NCBI GenBank assembly: GCA_963842795.1
Contig: CAWJHV010000015.1
Location: 62,001-126,000 of the forward strand
Length of the DNA: 64,000 bases
Source of the DNA: WHSW01 sp963842795
GTDB taxonomy: Bacteria > Actinomycetota > Thermoleophilia > Solirubrobacterales > 70-9
Direction of reading: 5' to 3'
The notes below the pieces were generated by a model that did no database searches, was not told where the DNA came from, and saw only the letters and a program-made list of their open reading frames with translations. The position numbers were made by a program, and so were the translations under genes. Below, piece by piece: positions 42,594 to 51,227 of this stretch (position 1 is the first letter of the stretch; each line of letters begins with the position of its first letter).

Positions 42594-43902
42594 GGGCCAG
42601 CGAGAGGTTCTCGATGTAGTCGAGCTCCACCGCGAGCCGCTCGTGGAAAGTCAGGTCGCCGCGCCCGAAGACCTGCATCGGCCCGGTGATCCCGGGCTTG
42701 ACGCTGAGCCGGAAGCGGTGCTCGGGCCGGTAGCGCTGCACCAGCTCGACCTGCTCGGGTCGCGGTCCGACGATGCTCATCTCGCCGCGGAGAACGTTGT
42801 AGAGCTGCGGCAGCTCGTCGAGGCTGAGGCGGCGCAGGAAGCGGCCGACGCGGGTCACGCGCGGGTCGTCGGAGAGCTTGAACACCGGGTCGCGGAGGTC
42901 GTCGAGGCGGACGACGTCGGCAAGCCGGTGCTCGGCGTCGGCGACCATGGTCCGGAACTTGTGCATCTGGAACGGCCGCCCGTCGAGACCGGCGCGGGTC
43001 TGGTTGAAGAAGATCGGCCCGCGGCTGTCGAGGCGGATCGCGATCGCGATCAGCGGGAACAGCGGCGCGGTGACCAGCAGGCCGACCGCGGAGACGAGGA
43101 CGTCGAAGCCGCGCTTGATCATCGCCGTCGAGCGCGAGGGGTCCCAGGTCTCGTACTCGAGCACCGGCAGATCGGCCACGCGCGCCAGCCGCACCGGCCC
43201 GGCGCGCCCGTGCAGCGGCGAGATCACGCTCAGCTTCACCTGCCGCTCGCGACAGAGCGCGACCAGTCCGCCGACCTCGCCCGGCTCCATCAGGTCGGAG
43301 GCGAAGATCACCCGGTCGACCCCGCCGGCGAGCGCGTCGAAGGCCTCGATCTCGTGCTCGTCGATGAGGCTCAGGTGCATGTCAGGGAAGAGCTCGAGCT
43401 TGCGGCGGATCATCTCGGCGAGGTCGCCGTCCCCGAGCACGGCGGTCACCTCGGGCGGCGTCAGCCGCCGCCACGCCCAGCGCGCGCCGCCGCGCAGGAC
43501 CAGCGCGGCACCGGCCGCCACCAGCCAGCCGCCCACGGCGGTGCTGGGGCTGACCTCGCCGGCAGGGGTCTGCGGCAGCACCAGCGCAAGGAGGGCGACA
43601 CCGGACGCCGCCCAGGCGGCGAGCGCCGGGAGCTCGTCGACCGTCAGGTGGCGGATCGCGACGTGGTCGCGGTCGTACAGGCCGATCAGCTTCGCCAGCA
43701 GCACCCAGCCCGGGAGGAGGACCAGGGCCCAGAAGGCGTCGGCCGACGAGGACGTGATCACCAGGGTCGCCGCCGCGGCGGCGATCAGGTCCGCGAGCGC
43801 AAGCATGCGCCGTCGCAGGGCGTCGCGCCAGAAACGGGGCCTCGAGGCCCCCTCTGGGCGGCCCTGGACGCTCCCGACGGACGAAGGGCCTTCCACGACC
43901 AT
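42532..43902 (-). CDS. Polyprenyl-phosphate glycosyl-1-phosphate transferase (WbaP/WcaJ type)
   Basis: This 456-residue enzyme starts a lipid-linked glycan by moving a sugar-1-phosphate from a nucleotide to undecaprenyl phosphate. N-terminal membrane helices and a CoA-binding-like middle domain (AVLGDGDLAEMIRRKLEL) are followed by the catalytic bacterial-sugar-transferase domain: TAMIKRGFDVLVSAVGLLVTAPLF, MHKFRTMVADAEHRL, RVTRVGRFLRRLSLDELPQLYNVLRGEMSIVGPRPEQ. All expected motifs are present. It heads the minus-strand unit with the methyltransferase and the GT2-GT4 fusion. It should be the committed first step for the glycan of this locus. Confidence 0.95.
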   Translation of the reverse strand: MVVEGPSSVGSVQGRPEGASRPRFWRDALRRRMLALADLIAAAAATLVITSSSADAFWALVLLPGWVLLAKLIGLYDRDHVAIRHLTVDELPALAAWAASGVALLALVLPQTPAGEVSPSTAVGGWLVAAGAALVLRGGARWAWRRLTPPEVTAVLGDGDLAEMIRRKLELFPDMHLSLIDEHEIEAFDALAGGVDRVIFASDLMEPGEVGGLVALCRERQVKLSVISPLHGRAGPVRLARVADLPVLEYETWDPSRSTAMIKRGFDVLVSAVGLLVTAPLFPLIAIAIRLDSRGPIFFNQTRAGLDGRPFQMHKFRTMVADAEHRLADVVRLDDLRDPVFKLSDDPRVTRVGRFLRRLSLDELPQLYNVLRGEMSIVGPRPEQVELVQRYRPEHRFRLSVKPGITGPMQVFGRGDLTFHERLAVELDYIENLSLARDLRIIAETVPVTLRGSGAY

Positions 43903-44006
43903 CCGAAGAGGTTAACCCGGTGCAGGGCGAAAGGATTCGCGCCGCAGAGCGGCTGATCGGCCCCTCGCACGGCCACCTCGGGCGGCGATCTCTACCCTGA
44001 CCGCCC

Positions 44007-44915
44007 TTGCACGCCCGGTCGATACCCGCATTCCTGATCTGCGTCGAGCACGGACGGCTCGAGAGCGAGGCGATCCTCCTGGTCGAGAGCCTGCGCGCCT
44101 GGGGCGGCAGCTGCGCCGACGCACCCGTGTACGCGTTCGCGCCGCGGCGGGAGTTCCGGCCCGACCAGGCGAGCATCGAGCGCCTCGAAGCGCTCGACGT
44201 CACGCTCGTCGAGGAGCCCCTCGTCGACCGCTTCGCGGACACCCCGACCTTCAACAAGGTGGCGGTCTCGAGCTGGGCCGAGCGCGAGCTCGACCACGAG
44301 ACGCTCGTCTTCACCGACACCGACTCGGTCTTCCTCGGCGAGCCGACAGAGCTCGTCGAGGGCGATTGGGTCGCCGCCGCGCGCCCGGTCGACCGCCGCA
44401 TCGCCGGGTCGCGGGGCAAGGGCAAGGGCGAGCCCTACTGGCAGAAGATGTACGCCGAGCTCGGCGTCGAGGGTCGCCCGTTCGTCCGCACGACCGTGGG
44501 CCAGATGGAGATCCGCGCCTACTGGAACAGCGGCCTGATCGCCGCCCGTCGCAGCGCCGGCCTGTTCACAGCCTGGGAGGACGCGCTGATCCGGCTGCAC
44601 GACGCGAACCTGGTGCCGACCCGCTGGCCGCAGTTCATGGACCAGCTCAGCTGGGCCGCGGTGACGGCCGACGTCCACGACCGCGTGCGGATCCTCTCCG
44701 ACGCCTACAACTACCCGCTCCGCCACCGTGCCTCGCTCCTCCCCGAGGCCGTCGAGCTCGACCTCTCCGAGCTCGTCCACCTGCACTACCGGCTCTGGTT
44801 TCACATGCCCGACTCGCTGGCGAAGGTCAACCCGCCGTTCGACCCGGCCGGGGACCGCTACCGGTGGCTCGACGAGCGCCTCCCCCTCGAGCCGACGGTG
44901 GAGGAGGGCGAGTAG
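44007..44915 (+). CDS. Putative glycosyltransferase-like protein with DTD motif
   Basis: I do not recognise a named family. The 302-residue soluble protein has a GT-A-like outline: IPAFLICVEHGRLESEAILLVESL at the start, FNKVAVSSWAERELDHETLVFTDTDSVFLGEP with a DxD-type metal motif, and MEIRAYWNSGLIAARRS in the middle, as in GT8-like nucleotidyl-sugar transferases. The end has HLHYRLWFHMPDSLAKVNPPF. The TTG start (44007) is the only one that keeps the first strand. It is divergent from the phosphoglycosyltransferase gene with about 100 bases between. Its place fits glycan synthesis. Confidence 0.65.
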   Translation: MHARSIPAFLICVEHGRLESEAILLVESLRAWGGSCADAPVYAFAPRREFRPDQASIERLEALDVTLVEEPLVDRFADTPTFNKVAVSSWAERELDHETLVFTDTDSVFLGEPTELVEGDWVAAARPVDRRIAGSRGKGKGEPYWQKMYAELGVEGRPFVRTTVGQMEIRAYWNSGLIAARRSAGLFTAWEDALIRLHDANLVPTRWPQFMDQLSWAAVTADVHDRVRILSDAYNYPLRHRASLLPEAVELDLSELVHLHYRLWFHMPDSLAKVNPPFDPAGDRYRWLDERLPLEPTVEEGE

Positions 44916-44971
44916 GCGCACGCCGCGCCCGCCGCGCCGCCGAGCACGCCGCGCCGCCCGCCGAGTGACAC

Positions 44972-44996
44972 CTCAACCACCTCAGAGGTGGATGAG
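44972..44996. terminator. Hairpin between convergent genes, possible two-way terminator
   Basis: CTCA-A-CCACCT-CAG-AGGTGG-A-TGAG forms a 6-bp stem with 3-base loop plus an outer 4-bp stem across one A-A mismatch. It lies in the 98-base gap between the convergent genes ending at 44915 and 45014, the expected site for a shared terminator. There is no clear T-run. Confidence 0.45.
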
Positions 44997-45013
44997 ATGA
45001 CAGTCGGCGCCGG

Positions 45014-46933
45014 TTAGCTCGCGGCCTCGAGCTGCTTGGCGATCTCGGGGTCGCGCGGGTTCAGCCGCTGAGCCTCGAGGAGCGCCGCGCGGGCGCCGTC
45101 GAGATCGTCGGCCTCGGCGTCGATGCGGGCGGCGAGCAGGTGCAGCCGGTAATCGTCCGGCGAGCGGCTGATCGCCTCGTCGATCGCGCTCGAGGCCGAG
45201 TCGTACTCGCCGGCGAGCTCGTAGACGAGCGCCAGCTGGGTTCGCGGCGCGGCCGACCAGGGCTGCAGGTCGATCGCGTCGTTGGCGGCTTCGAGCGCGC
45301 CGTCGATGTCGTCGCGGCCGGCGGCCGAGCGGCTGGAGTCGAGCGCGTGAGCGCTCAACAGCAGCAGGCCCGAACCGCAGATCGAGATCCAGGCGACCAG
45401 CAGCAGCCCGACCCCCGCGGCGAACCGGCGCCGGCGCCGGGCCTCGCCCCGCGGCGGCGGTCCGGGGTCGGGCCCGGCCAGGGTCGCCGGCCCCGTGAGC
45501 AAAGCGGCGGCGAGGATCGTCGCCGCGAAGACCGCGGGCAGGTCCCACGTCCAGTCGACCGTCGCAGCCGCCATCCCGACCACCAGCAGGGCCAGCGCCG
45601 GGGCCGCCTCGGCCACCGCCCCGGGTGCCCGAACCCGCCGCACCCCGGAGACGATCGCGGCGCCGAAGAAGGTCGCCAGGAGCGCGAAGCCGACGATCCC
45701 GAGCTCGGCCAGGGTCTCGAACACGAGCGAGTGCGCGCGCTGGGCCGGGATCGGGATGTCGCGGTGCTCGAACCAGTAGGGCGTGTATCCGCTGGCGCCG
45801 ACGCCCCCCACGGGAGCGCTCTCGAACGCGTCGACGGCGGTCTCCCAGAACTGGTACCGGCCGCTGCCTCCTCCGCGCAGCAGGCCGACGTCGCCGCTGG
45901 CGAGCTCCTGTCCGGTCGGAGGCGCCTTGAACTCGTCGTACTGCTCGATCGGGTCGACCAGCACCAGCGCGCCGAGCGCGACCACGACCACGCCCACGGT
46001 GACGATCCGGCCCACGTCGCGGGGGATCGCGAAGCGCTCCACCCGCTCGTCGAGCGCCCGGCGGACGACCAGGGTCACAGCGAGGACGAGCACCGTCACC
46101 GCGAGCATCTCGTGCCCCTCGCCGCCGACCGGAGGGGGGCTGTTGAGCAGCGCGTCCTTGGTCTCGGCGATCGCGATCAGAACCGCTCCGGCCACCGCTC
46201 CGACGGCGAGGTTCGCGACCATCTGGCTGCGCTTCCGGCCCCCCAGGAGCAGGACCACGAAAGCGATTCCGGCGGCGATCATGCCCCCGCGGGAGTCGGT
46301 CATCCAGAGCGCCAGCAGGATCGCGGGCAGGGCCGCAACCGAAAGCGAGCGCACGAGCCGGGTCCGGCCGGCGCTCGCGAACCAGCAGAGGAGCACGATC
46401 GCCCCGGCCATCGCGGCCGCGAGCCCGTTCCAGTAGCCGATCGGGTAGGTGAGCCGGCCGAGCGCGGCGGGCAGGCTCCGGGCGAGGTCGGCGTCGGGGT
46501 CTCCGAACGGGCCGGGCTCGAAGCGGCCGAGCAGCGCGATCGCCCCGATCAGCACCAGGCCGATCGTCAGCCCCGCGAGCCACGGGCGCGCCTCGCCGCG
46601 CCGCGAGGCGAGCACCACGCAGACGAAGGCGCCGAGGTAGGCGAGCGTCCTGACGACGTCCTCGAACCCGTCCCCGTCGTCGCTCGCCCAGGCGAGCGAG
46701 AGCGCCATGATCGCCGCCAGGCCGGCGAGCGCCAAACCCGTGCCGATCGCCGCCCCGGGCGGCTCCCCGCGCGGCAGCACCCCGACCGCGAGACCGATCA
46801 GGGCGGCGACCCAGACGATCAGCCCGGCGGCGGCGTACGCGGTCGGCTCGAATCCCCCGTCGGCAAGCGCCAGAGCGACCGCAATCGCCGCAACCGAGGC
46901 AATGATCAGGTGTTGCACATCAAGACGTTGCAT
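45014..46933 (-). CDS. O-antigen ligase/polymerase-family membrane protein with C-terminal TPR
   Basis: The protein has about 639 residues and 11-12 membrane helices. The large outer loop has GGVGASGYTPYWFEH and then AHSLVFETLAELGIVGF, the Wzy_C hallmark with its histidine, and MTDSRGGMIAAGIAFVVLLL before it. Residues 530-639 contain tetratricopeptide-like helices (DGALEAANDAIDLQPWSAAPRTQLALVYELAGEYDSA and two further units). Such proteins polymerise a glycan or ligate it to an acceptor outside the membrane. ATG 46933 begins just before the first helix. It is divergent from the small membrane protein gene at 47001. Confidence 0.9.
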   Translation of the reverse strand: MQRLDVQHLIIASVAAIAVALALADGGFEPTAYAAAGLIVWVAALIGLAVGVLPRGEPPGAAIGTGLALAGLAAIMALSLAWASDDGDGFEDVVRTLAYLGAFVCVVLASRRGEARPWLAGLTIGLVLIGAIALLGRFEPGPFGDPDADLARSLPAALGRLTYPIGYWNGLAAAMAGAIVLLCWFASAGRTRLVRSLSVAALPAILLALWMTDSRGGMIAAGIAFVVLLLGGRKRSQMVANLAVGAVAGAVLIAIAETKDALLNSPPPVGGEGHEMLAVTVLVLAVTLVVRRALDERVERFAIPRDVGRIVTVGVVVVALGALVLVDPIEQYDEFKAPPTGQELASGDVGLLRGGGSGRYQFWETAVDAFESAPVGGVGASGYTPYWFEHRDIPIPAQRAHSLVFETLAELGIVGFALLATFFGAAIVSGVRRVRAPGAVAEAAPALALLVVGMAAATVDWTWDLPAVFAATILAAALLTGPATLAGPDPGPPPRGEARRRRRFAAGVGLLLVAWISICGSGLLLLSAHALDSSRSAAGRDDIDGALEAANDAIDLQPWSAAPRTQLALVYELAGEYDSASSAIDEAISRSPDDYRLHLLAARIDAEADDLDGARAALLEAQRLNPRDPEIAKQLEAAS

Positions 46934-47000
46934 GTGACTGAACCATCGGCCGCACCCTGTACCCTGCTGCGCGGCCCCCCTCAAAGGACGTGAACTACGG

Positions 47001-47387
47001 ATGACGCAAGGCAGGAAGTCTAGGACCGTGCTCGCACTGGTCTGTGCGCTCGCCGCGCTGACCGCCGGTGCGCTGCTCGCGCCCGCGCTCGCCGGCGCGC
47101 AGGCCGACCAGGAGTACAACCTCGAGCTCCCGGGTGCCGGCGGGGGGAACGGCCAGGCACCGGGTGGCGACGCAGGCGGCTCGAGCGGATCGGCCCCGTC
47201 GGACGGCGGGGGCGGCGGCACGATCGTCCTCATCGGGCTCGCGGTGATCGCTGCGGGGTGCGTCGGGGTAGCCGCGTGGCGGCTTCGCAACCGCGATCAG
47301 TCGCCCGGCCCCAAGGTCGACCAGGCGCGCGGACCGCAGGTCGGCCCGCGAACCGGCGCAGCGGACGCCCCCAGCGAGTCACAATAG
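47001..47387 (+). CDS. Small exported protein with Gly/Ser linker and C-terminal membrane helix
   Basis: The 128-residue protein has a signal-like N-terminus (SRTVLALVCALAALTAGALLAPALAGAQA), then a short outer region rich in Gly, Ser, Pro and Asp. One helix at about residues 74-94 (IVLIGLAVIAAGCVGVAAW) and a basic cytoplasmic tail follow. There is no sortase motif. No family was recognised. The stop is four bases before the start of the first glycoside hydrolase gene, so it may be co-transcribed with that series; a surface anchor or linker role is a guess. Confidence 0.65.
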   Translation: MTQGRKSRTVLALVCALAALTAGALLAPALAGAQADQEYNLELPGAGGGNGQAPGGDAGGSSGSAPSDGGGGGTIVLIGLAVIAAGCVGVAAWRLRNRDQSPGPKVDQARGPQVGPRTGAADAPSESQ

Positions 47388-47391
47388 GGTC

Positions 47392-48683
47392 ATGACTCCG
47401 GGGGATCGTGGCGGGACCGGCTTCCCGGCCCCGCGTCCGACGATGATCCGCAGAATCGCGATCGCGCTTGCCGCGGCGGCAATCGTCGCGGTCGCGCTCG
47501 CGCCGACGGCCCGCGCGAGCAAGCTCGAGTACGGGATCGTGCCTCAGGACGGTGCGCTGCCGACCGCCAGCGACCTCGACATGATGCCCGGCGGAGGGAT
47601 CGAGGGGCTGCGGATGATGATCCCCTGGGGCGTGGTCGAGCCGACCCAGGGCGAGTACGACTGGTCGCAGGTCGACCCCGTGATCCGCGAGATCACCAAG
47701 CGCGAGATCAAGCCCTACCCGTTCCTCTACGGCAGCCCCGTCTGGGCCGCGGAGAAGGACGGCTGGCCCTGCTCCGGCAACGAATGCGCCGTCTACCCGC
47801 CCCGCACGGACGAGACCCAGGACGCGTTCGCCGCCTTCGCCGCGGCCGCCGCCGCCCGCTACGGGCCCGGAGGCGACTTCTGGCGGGCGCCGCTCTCGTC
47901 GAGCTTGCAGCAGACGGCCACCGGTGAGGACGACCCGGGCGACACGACCGACTGCCCGCTCCCGATCTCCGCTCTGCCCGCCGCCTCCACCTCCACCGCC
48001 GCCGCCGGGTGCCGCCCGTGCCGCCGGACCAACCGCCGTGCGACTGCACCGTGCCCCGCCCGATCATGACGTGGCAGATCTGGAACGAGCAGAACTCGCC
48101 CAAGTACTTCGCCCCGAAGCCGAAGATCGGCCTCTACGCCGACATCCTCAAGCGCGCGGGCACCGCGATCCACGGCGTCGACCCCGCGGCGGACGTCGTC
48201 GTCGGCGGGATGTGGGGGCCGGGCTCGGCGAAGAAGGTGGTGACGCCGGTGAAGCAGTACCTGAAGGGGCTCTACGCCGTCGACGGGATCAAGCAGAGCT
48301 TCGACTCGATCGCGATCCACCCGTACGCCGAGGGCGCTCAGGCTTCGATCGACCAGCTCGAGCAGGCACGACAGAGCGTCAAGCACGCCGGCGATGCGAA
48401 CGTCGGCCTCTGGGTGAGCGAGATCGGATGGGCCGCGGGCGGCCCGCGCAAGAACCCCTACGTCAAGGGTTTCGCGGGGCAGGCCCGGGTGCTGACCAGG
48501 GCGCTCTCGGAGTACGAGCGCAAGCGCCGGAGCCTCCGGCTGCGCGGGGTGTTCTGGTACTCGTGGCGCGACAAGAAGGGCGGCGACGAGATCTGCGACT
48601 GGTGCGGAAACGCAGGACTGCGAACGAAGAGCGGAAAAGAGAAACCGGCGTGGAGGGCCTTCATCAGGCTGGCACGCGGGTGA
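47392..48683 (+). pseudogene. Secreted TIM-barrel glycoside hydrolase paralogue 1, frameshifted in a proline-rich insert
   Basis: The first part (signal peptide MIRRIAIALAAAAIVAVALAPTARA from ATG 47443, then YGIVPQDGALPTASDLDMM and IPWGVVEPTQGEYDWSQVDPVI) is in one frame. The second part (IMTWQIWNEQNSPKYFAPKP, WVSEIGWAAGGP, FWYSWRDKKGGDEICDWCGNAGL) is in another. The shift lies within a C-rich stretch at about 47975-48010 coding for a Pro-rich insert absent from the other three copies. Catalytic glutamates in WNEQN and SEIGW are present. It is probably a clan GH-A-type secreted hydrolase broken by one base or misread there. Its end overlaps the next paralogue (GTGA). Confidence 0.75.
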
Positions 48684-49786
48684 GCGCAGCGCGGGCGCTG
48701 GCCGGGGTGCCGGCCGGCGTGCTCGCGATGGTGCTGTTCGTGGCCCTGTGTCCCATCGCCCGGGCGGCTCCCAAGAGCTTCTTCGGGGTCGTCCCACAGG
48801 CGCCGCTGGAAGCGGCCGACTACCCGCGCATGGCCGAGGCGCACGTCGGCCTCCTCCGCCTCCAGCTCAACTGGGCGGCGATCGACCCGGCCGGGGCCGC
48901 CGGCGACCCCGACTGGGCGGGCACCGACGCCGCGGTCGGCGACGCCGCGCGCTCGGGCATCCGCGTACTGCCGTTCGTCTTCGGCGCCCCGAGCTGGGCG
49001 TTCGGTCGCGGCGCCCCGGATTGCGGGTCCGAATGCCCGCCGTATCCGCCCAAGGGCCGTCTGGGGCTCGCCGCCTGGGCCGGCTTCCTCGCCGACGCGG
49101 TCGACCGCTACGGGCCTCGAGGCAGCTTCTGGGCGCTTCACCCGGAGACTCCCAGGCTCCCGATCCGAACCTGGCAGATCTGGAACGAGCAGAACTCCCC
49201 CACGTTCTTCCGCCCGCGCCCCAACGTCAGGAGCTACGCCCGGCTGCTCGCCACCGCCCACGATGCGATCACCGCGCGTGACCCCGGCGCGAAGATCGTC
49301 CTGGGCGGCATGTTCGGCAACCCTCGCGGCGGGCAGAAGCCGGTGATCGCCGCGGCCGACTACCTCGCGAGGCTCTACCGCCGCCCCGGCTCCGCCGAGG
49401 ACTTCGACGGAGTCGCCGCGCACCCCTACGCAGCCCGCGTGAGCGAGGTCGCGGGGCAGGTCGAGCTGCTTCACGACGAGATCGAGCGCGCCGGCGACGA
49501 TGCCGGGATCTGGATCACCGAGATCGGCTGGGCGTCGGGCGGGGAGCCGAGCCCTCTCAACCGCGGTCCCGAGGGCCAGGCGGATCGACTCGCAAGGACG
49601 CTCCGCTACTTCCTCGCGAATCGCAGGCGACTCGGGATCGCGACCGTCGACTGGTACTCGTGGCGCGACAGCCCGATCAGCGGCCCGGCTCTCTGCGACT
49701 GGTGCCGGCGCTCCGGCCTGCTGGAGGAGGACGGGACGGCCAAGCCCGCCCTCGACGCCTTCTCGGACGTCGCCGGTGCCAGCTAG
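48680..49786 (+). CDS. Secreted TIM-barrel glycoside hydrolase paralogue 2
   Basis: The 368-residue protein has a signal peptide (VPAGVLAMVLFVALCPIARA). The barrel begins FFGVVPQAPLEAADYPRMAEAHVGLLRLQLNWAAIDP. The acid/base site is IRTWQIWNEQNSPTFFRP (Glu of WNEQN) and the nucleophile site is GIWITEIGWASGG (Glu of TEIGW), the usual arrangement in clan GH-A enzymes such as GH5 and GH39. Conserved cysteines (CGSEC and CDWCRRSGL) probably form disulfides. VDWYSWRDSP near the end is shared by all copies. It may cut or trim the surface glycan made by the nearby locus, as PslG-type hydrolases do; the substrate is not known. Confidence 0.8.
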   Translation: MSAARALAGVPAGVLAMVLFVALCPIARAAPKSFFGVVPQAPLEAADYPRMAEAHVGLLRLQLNWAAIDPAGAAGDPDWAGTDAAVGDAARSGIRVLPFVFGAPSWAFGRGAPDCGSECPPYPPKGRLGLAAWAGFLADAVDRYGPRGSFWALHPETPRLPIRTWQIWNEQNSPTFFRPRPNVRSYARLLATAHDAITARDPGAKIVLGGMFGNPRGGQKPVIAAADYLARLYRRPGSAEDFDGVAAHPYAARVSEVAGQVELLHDEIERAGDDAGIWITEIGWASGGEPSPLNRGPEGQADRLARTLRYFLANRRRLGIATVDWYSWRDSPISGPALCDWCRRSGLLEEDGTAKPALDAFSDVAGAS

Positions 49787-49796
49787 CCTTGCGCGG

Positions 49797-50927
49797 ATGA
49801 GAGCTCTCCTCGGCGCGGTTGCGGGCGCCTGCCTGCTTGCGATCTGCCTTGCCGGGTGCTCGGACTCCGGCGCGACCGGCGAGTCCACGACCAGCGCTCC
49901 CCCGGCGCCGGAGGAGTTCTTCGGCGTCGTCCCCCAGGCCCTGCTGACCGACGACGACCTCGATCGGATGGAGAAGGGCAAGGTGGGGACGATCCGCCTG
50001 GTGGTCCCGTGGGGCGCCCTCGACCTCACGCCGAAGGCGGACGACCTCGACTTCTCCTCGATCGACCCCGTGGTGCTCGGCGCGGCCGAGCGGGGAATCC
50101 GGGTCCTGCCGACGATCTACGGGACTCCGACCTGGGTCGCCGAGGACCTCGACGGCTACGACTGCGAAGACGCATGCGGCACGTACGCCCCCCACTCACC
50201 CGAGGCCCTGGACGAGTGGAAGAGCTTCATCGGAGCGCTCGTCGACCGCTGGGGACCCGAGGGGTCGCTCTGGGAGGGCCATCCGGACATCGACCCGACG
50301 CCGGTTCGCTCGTGGCAGATCTGGAACGAGCAGAACTCGCCCACCTTCTTCCAGCCCAGCGTCGACCCCGCCGCCTACGCGGCCCTGGTCGAGAGCGCCT
50401 CTGAGGCGATCCACGACCGCGACGACGGCGGCGAGGTCGTCCTGGGCGGCATGTTCGGGACGCCGTTCAAGGGCGAGCCGCCGGCGATGCGGGCATGGGA
50501 TTTCCTGCACGACCTCTACGCGATCGACGGCGCCCGCGACACCTTCGACGACATCGCCGCGCACCCCTACGCGGCCCACGAGGCCAAGATCGAGGTCCAG
50601 GTGGAGCACCTGCACGACGAGGTCGTCGCCGCGGACGACGACGCCGGGCTCTGGATCACCGAGGTCGGCGCCTCCTCCGCGGAGGGCGGCAACCCGCTGG
50701 ATCGGGGCCCCGAGGGCCAGGCCGACCAGCTGCGCGATGCGTTCGACTTCTTCCTCGCCCAGCGCCAGGCGTGGAACATCAAGGGGGTGACCTGGTACTC
50801 GTGGCGCGACACGCCGAGCGAGGCGAGCCAGTGCGACTGGTGCGCGGGCTCCGGCCTGTTCGAGGCCGAGGCCCTCGACCCGAAGCCGGCCTGGGACGCG
50901 TTCGTCTCCTTTACCGGCGGGTCCTGA
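49797..50927 (+). CDS. Lipoprotein TIM-barrel glycoside hydrolase paralogue 3
   Basis: This 376-residue paralogue of the previous gene carries a lipobox instead of a free signal peptide: LLAICLAGCSDSG, so it should stay tethered to the outer membrane face by its cysteine. The barrel starts FFGVVPQALLTDDDLDRMEKGKVGTIRLVVPWGALD. The catalytic motifs are VRSWQIWNEQNSPTFFQP and GLWITEVGASSAEGG, with the GW of the nucleophile motif changed to GA. The cysteine pair CEDAC and the tail CDWCAGSGL are kept. It lies 10 bases after paralogue 2. Membrane tethering suggests it acts close to the site of glycan export. Confidence 0.8.
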   Translation: MRALLGAVAGACLLAICLAGCSDSGATGESTTSAPPAPEEFFGVVPQALLTDDDLDRMEKGKVGTIRLVVPWGALDLTPKADDLDFSSIDPVVLGAAERGIRVLPTIYGTPTWVAEDLDGYDCEDACGTYAPHSPEALDEWKSFIGALVDRWGPEGSLWEGHPDIDPTPVRSWQIWNEQNSPTFFQPSVDPAAYAALVESASEAIHDRDDGGEVVLGGMFGTPFKGEPPAMRAWDFLHDLYAIDGARDTFDDIAAHPYAAHEAKIEVQVEHLHDEVVAADDDAGLWITEVGASSAEGGNPLDRGPEGQADQLRDAFDFFLAQRQAWNIKGVTWYSWRDTPSEASQCDWCAGSGLFEAEALDPKPAWDAFVSFTGGS

Positions 50928-50933
50928 GGCCGC

Positions 50934-51209
50934 TCAGCGCCCGCCTGCCATCGCGGGCAGGATGACGACCGTGTCGGAGCCCGCGACCGCGGTGTCGAGG
51001 CCGTTGAGCACCCGGACGTCCTCGTCGTTGAGATAGACGTTGACGTAGCGGTTGAGCTCGCCGTCGTCGGCGAACAGCTGGTCGCGGGTGTCGGGGTGCG
51101 CGTCGGCAAGCGCCCCGAGCACCTCGCCCACGGTGTCTCCGTCGGCCGCGAGCTCGGCCTCGCCCCCGGTACGCGCGCGCAGCACTGGCGGGATCTTCAC
51201 CGTCGGCAT
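50934..51209 (-). CDS. cysO: CysO-like sulfur-carrier protein (MoaD/ThiS fold) ending Gly-Gly-Arg
   Basis: The 91-residue ubiquitin-fold carrier is close to mycobacterial CysO over its whole length (VKIPPVLRARTGGE, NRYVNVYLNDEDVRVLNGLDTAVAGSDTVVILPAMAGG). In the pathway the terminal glycine becomes a thiocarboxylate and gives sulfur to CysM-bound aminoacrylate. Here the coding sequence adds one Arg after Gly-Gly (codons GGC GGG CGC TGA), so the tail must be trimmed before activation; the JAMM protease at 3386 is a candidate. It lies 18 bases after the MoeZ-like activator gene, forming an operon with it. Confidence 0.9.
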   Translation of the reverse strand: MPTVKIPPVLRARTGGEAELAADGDTVGEVLGALADAHPDTRDQLFADDGELNRYVNVYLNDEDVRVLNGLDTAVAGSDTVVILPAMAGGR

Positions 51210-51227
51210 CGGGCGGGAAGCTAGTCG

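Noticed and set aside
45140..46993. 617-codon plus-strand open frame
   Set aside because: Antisense of the O-antigen-ligase-like gene; composition is repetitive RPG/DRH without a fold.
48458..50029. 523-codon minus-strand open frame
   Set aside because: Antisense of the glycoside hydrolase paralogues.
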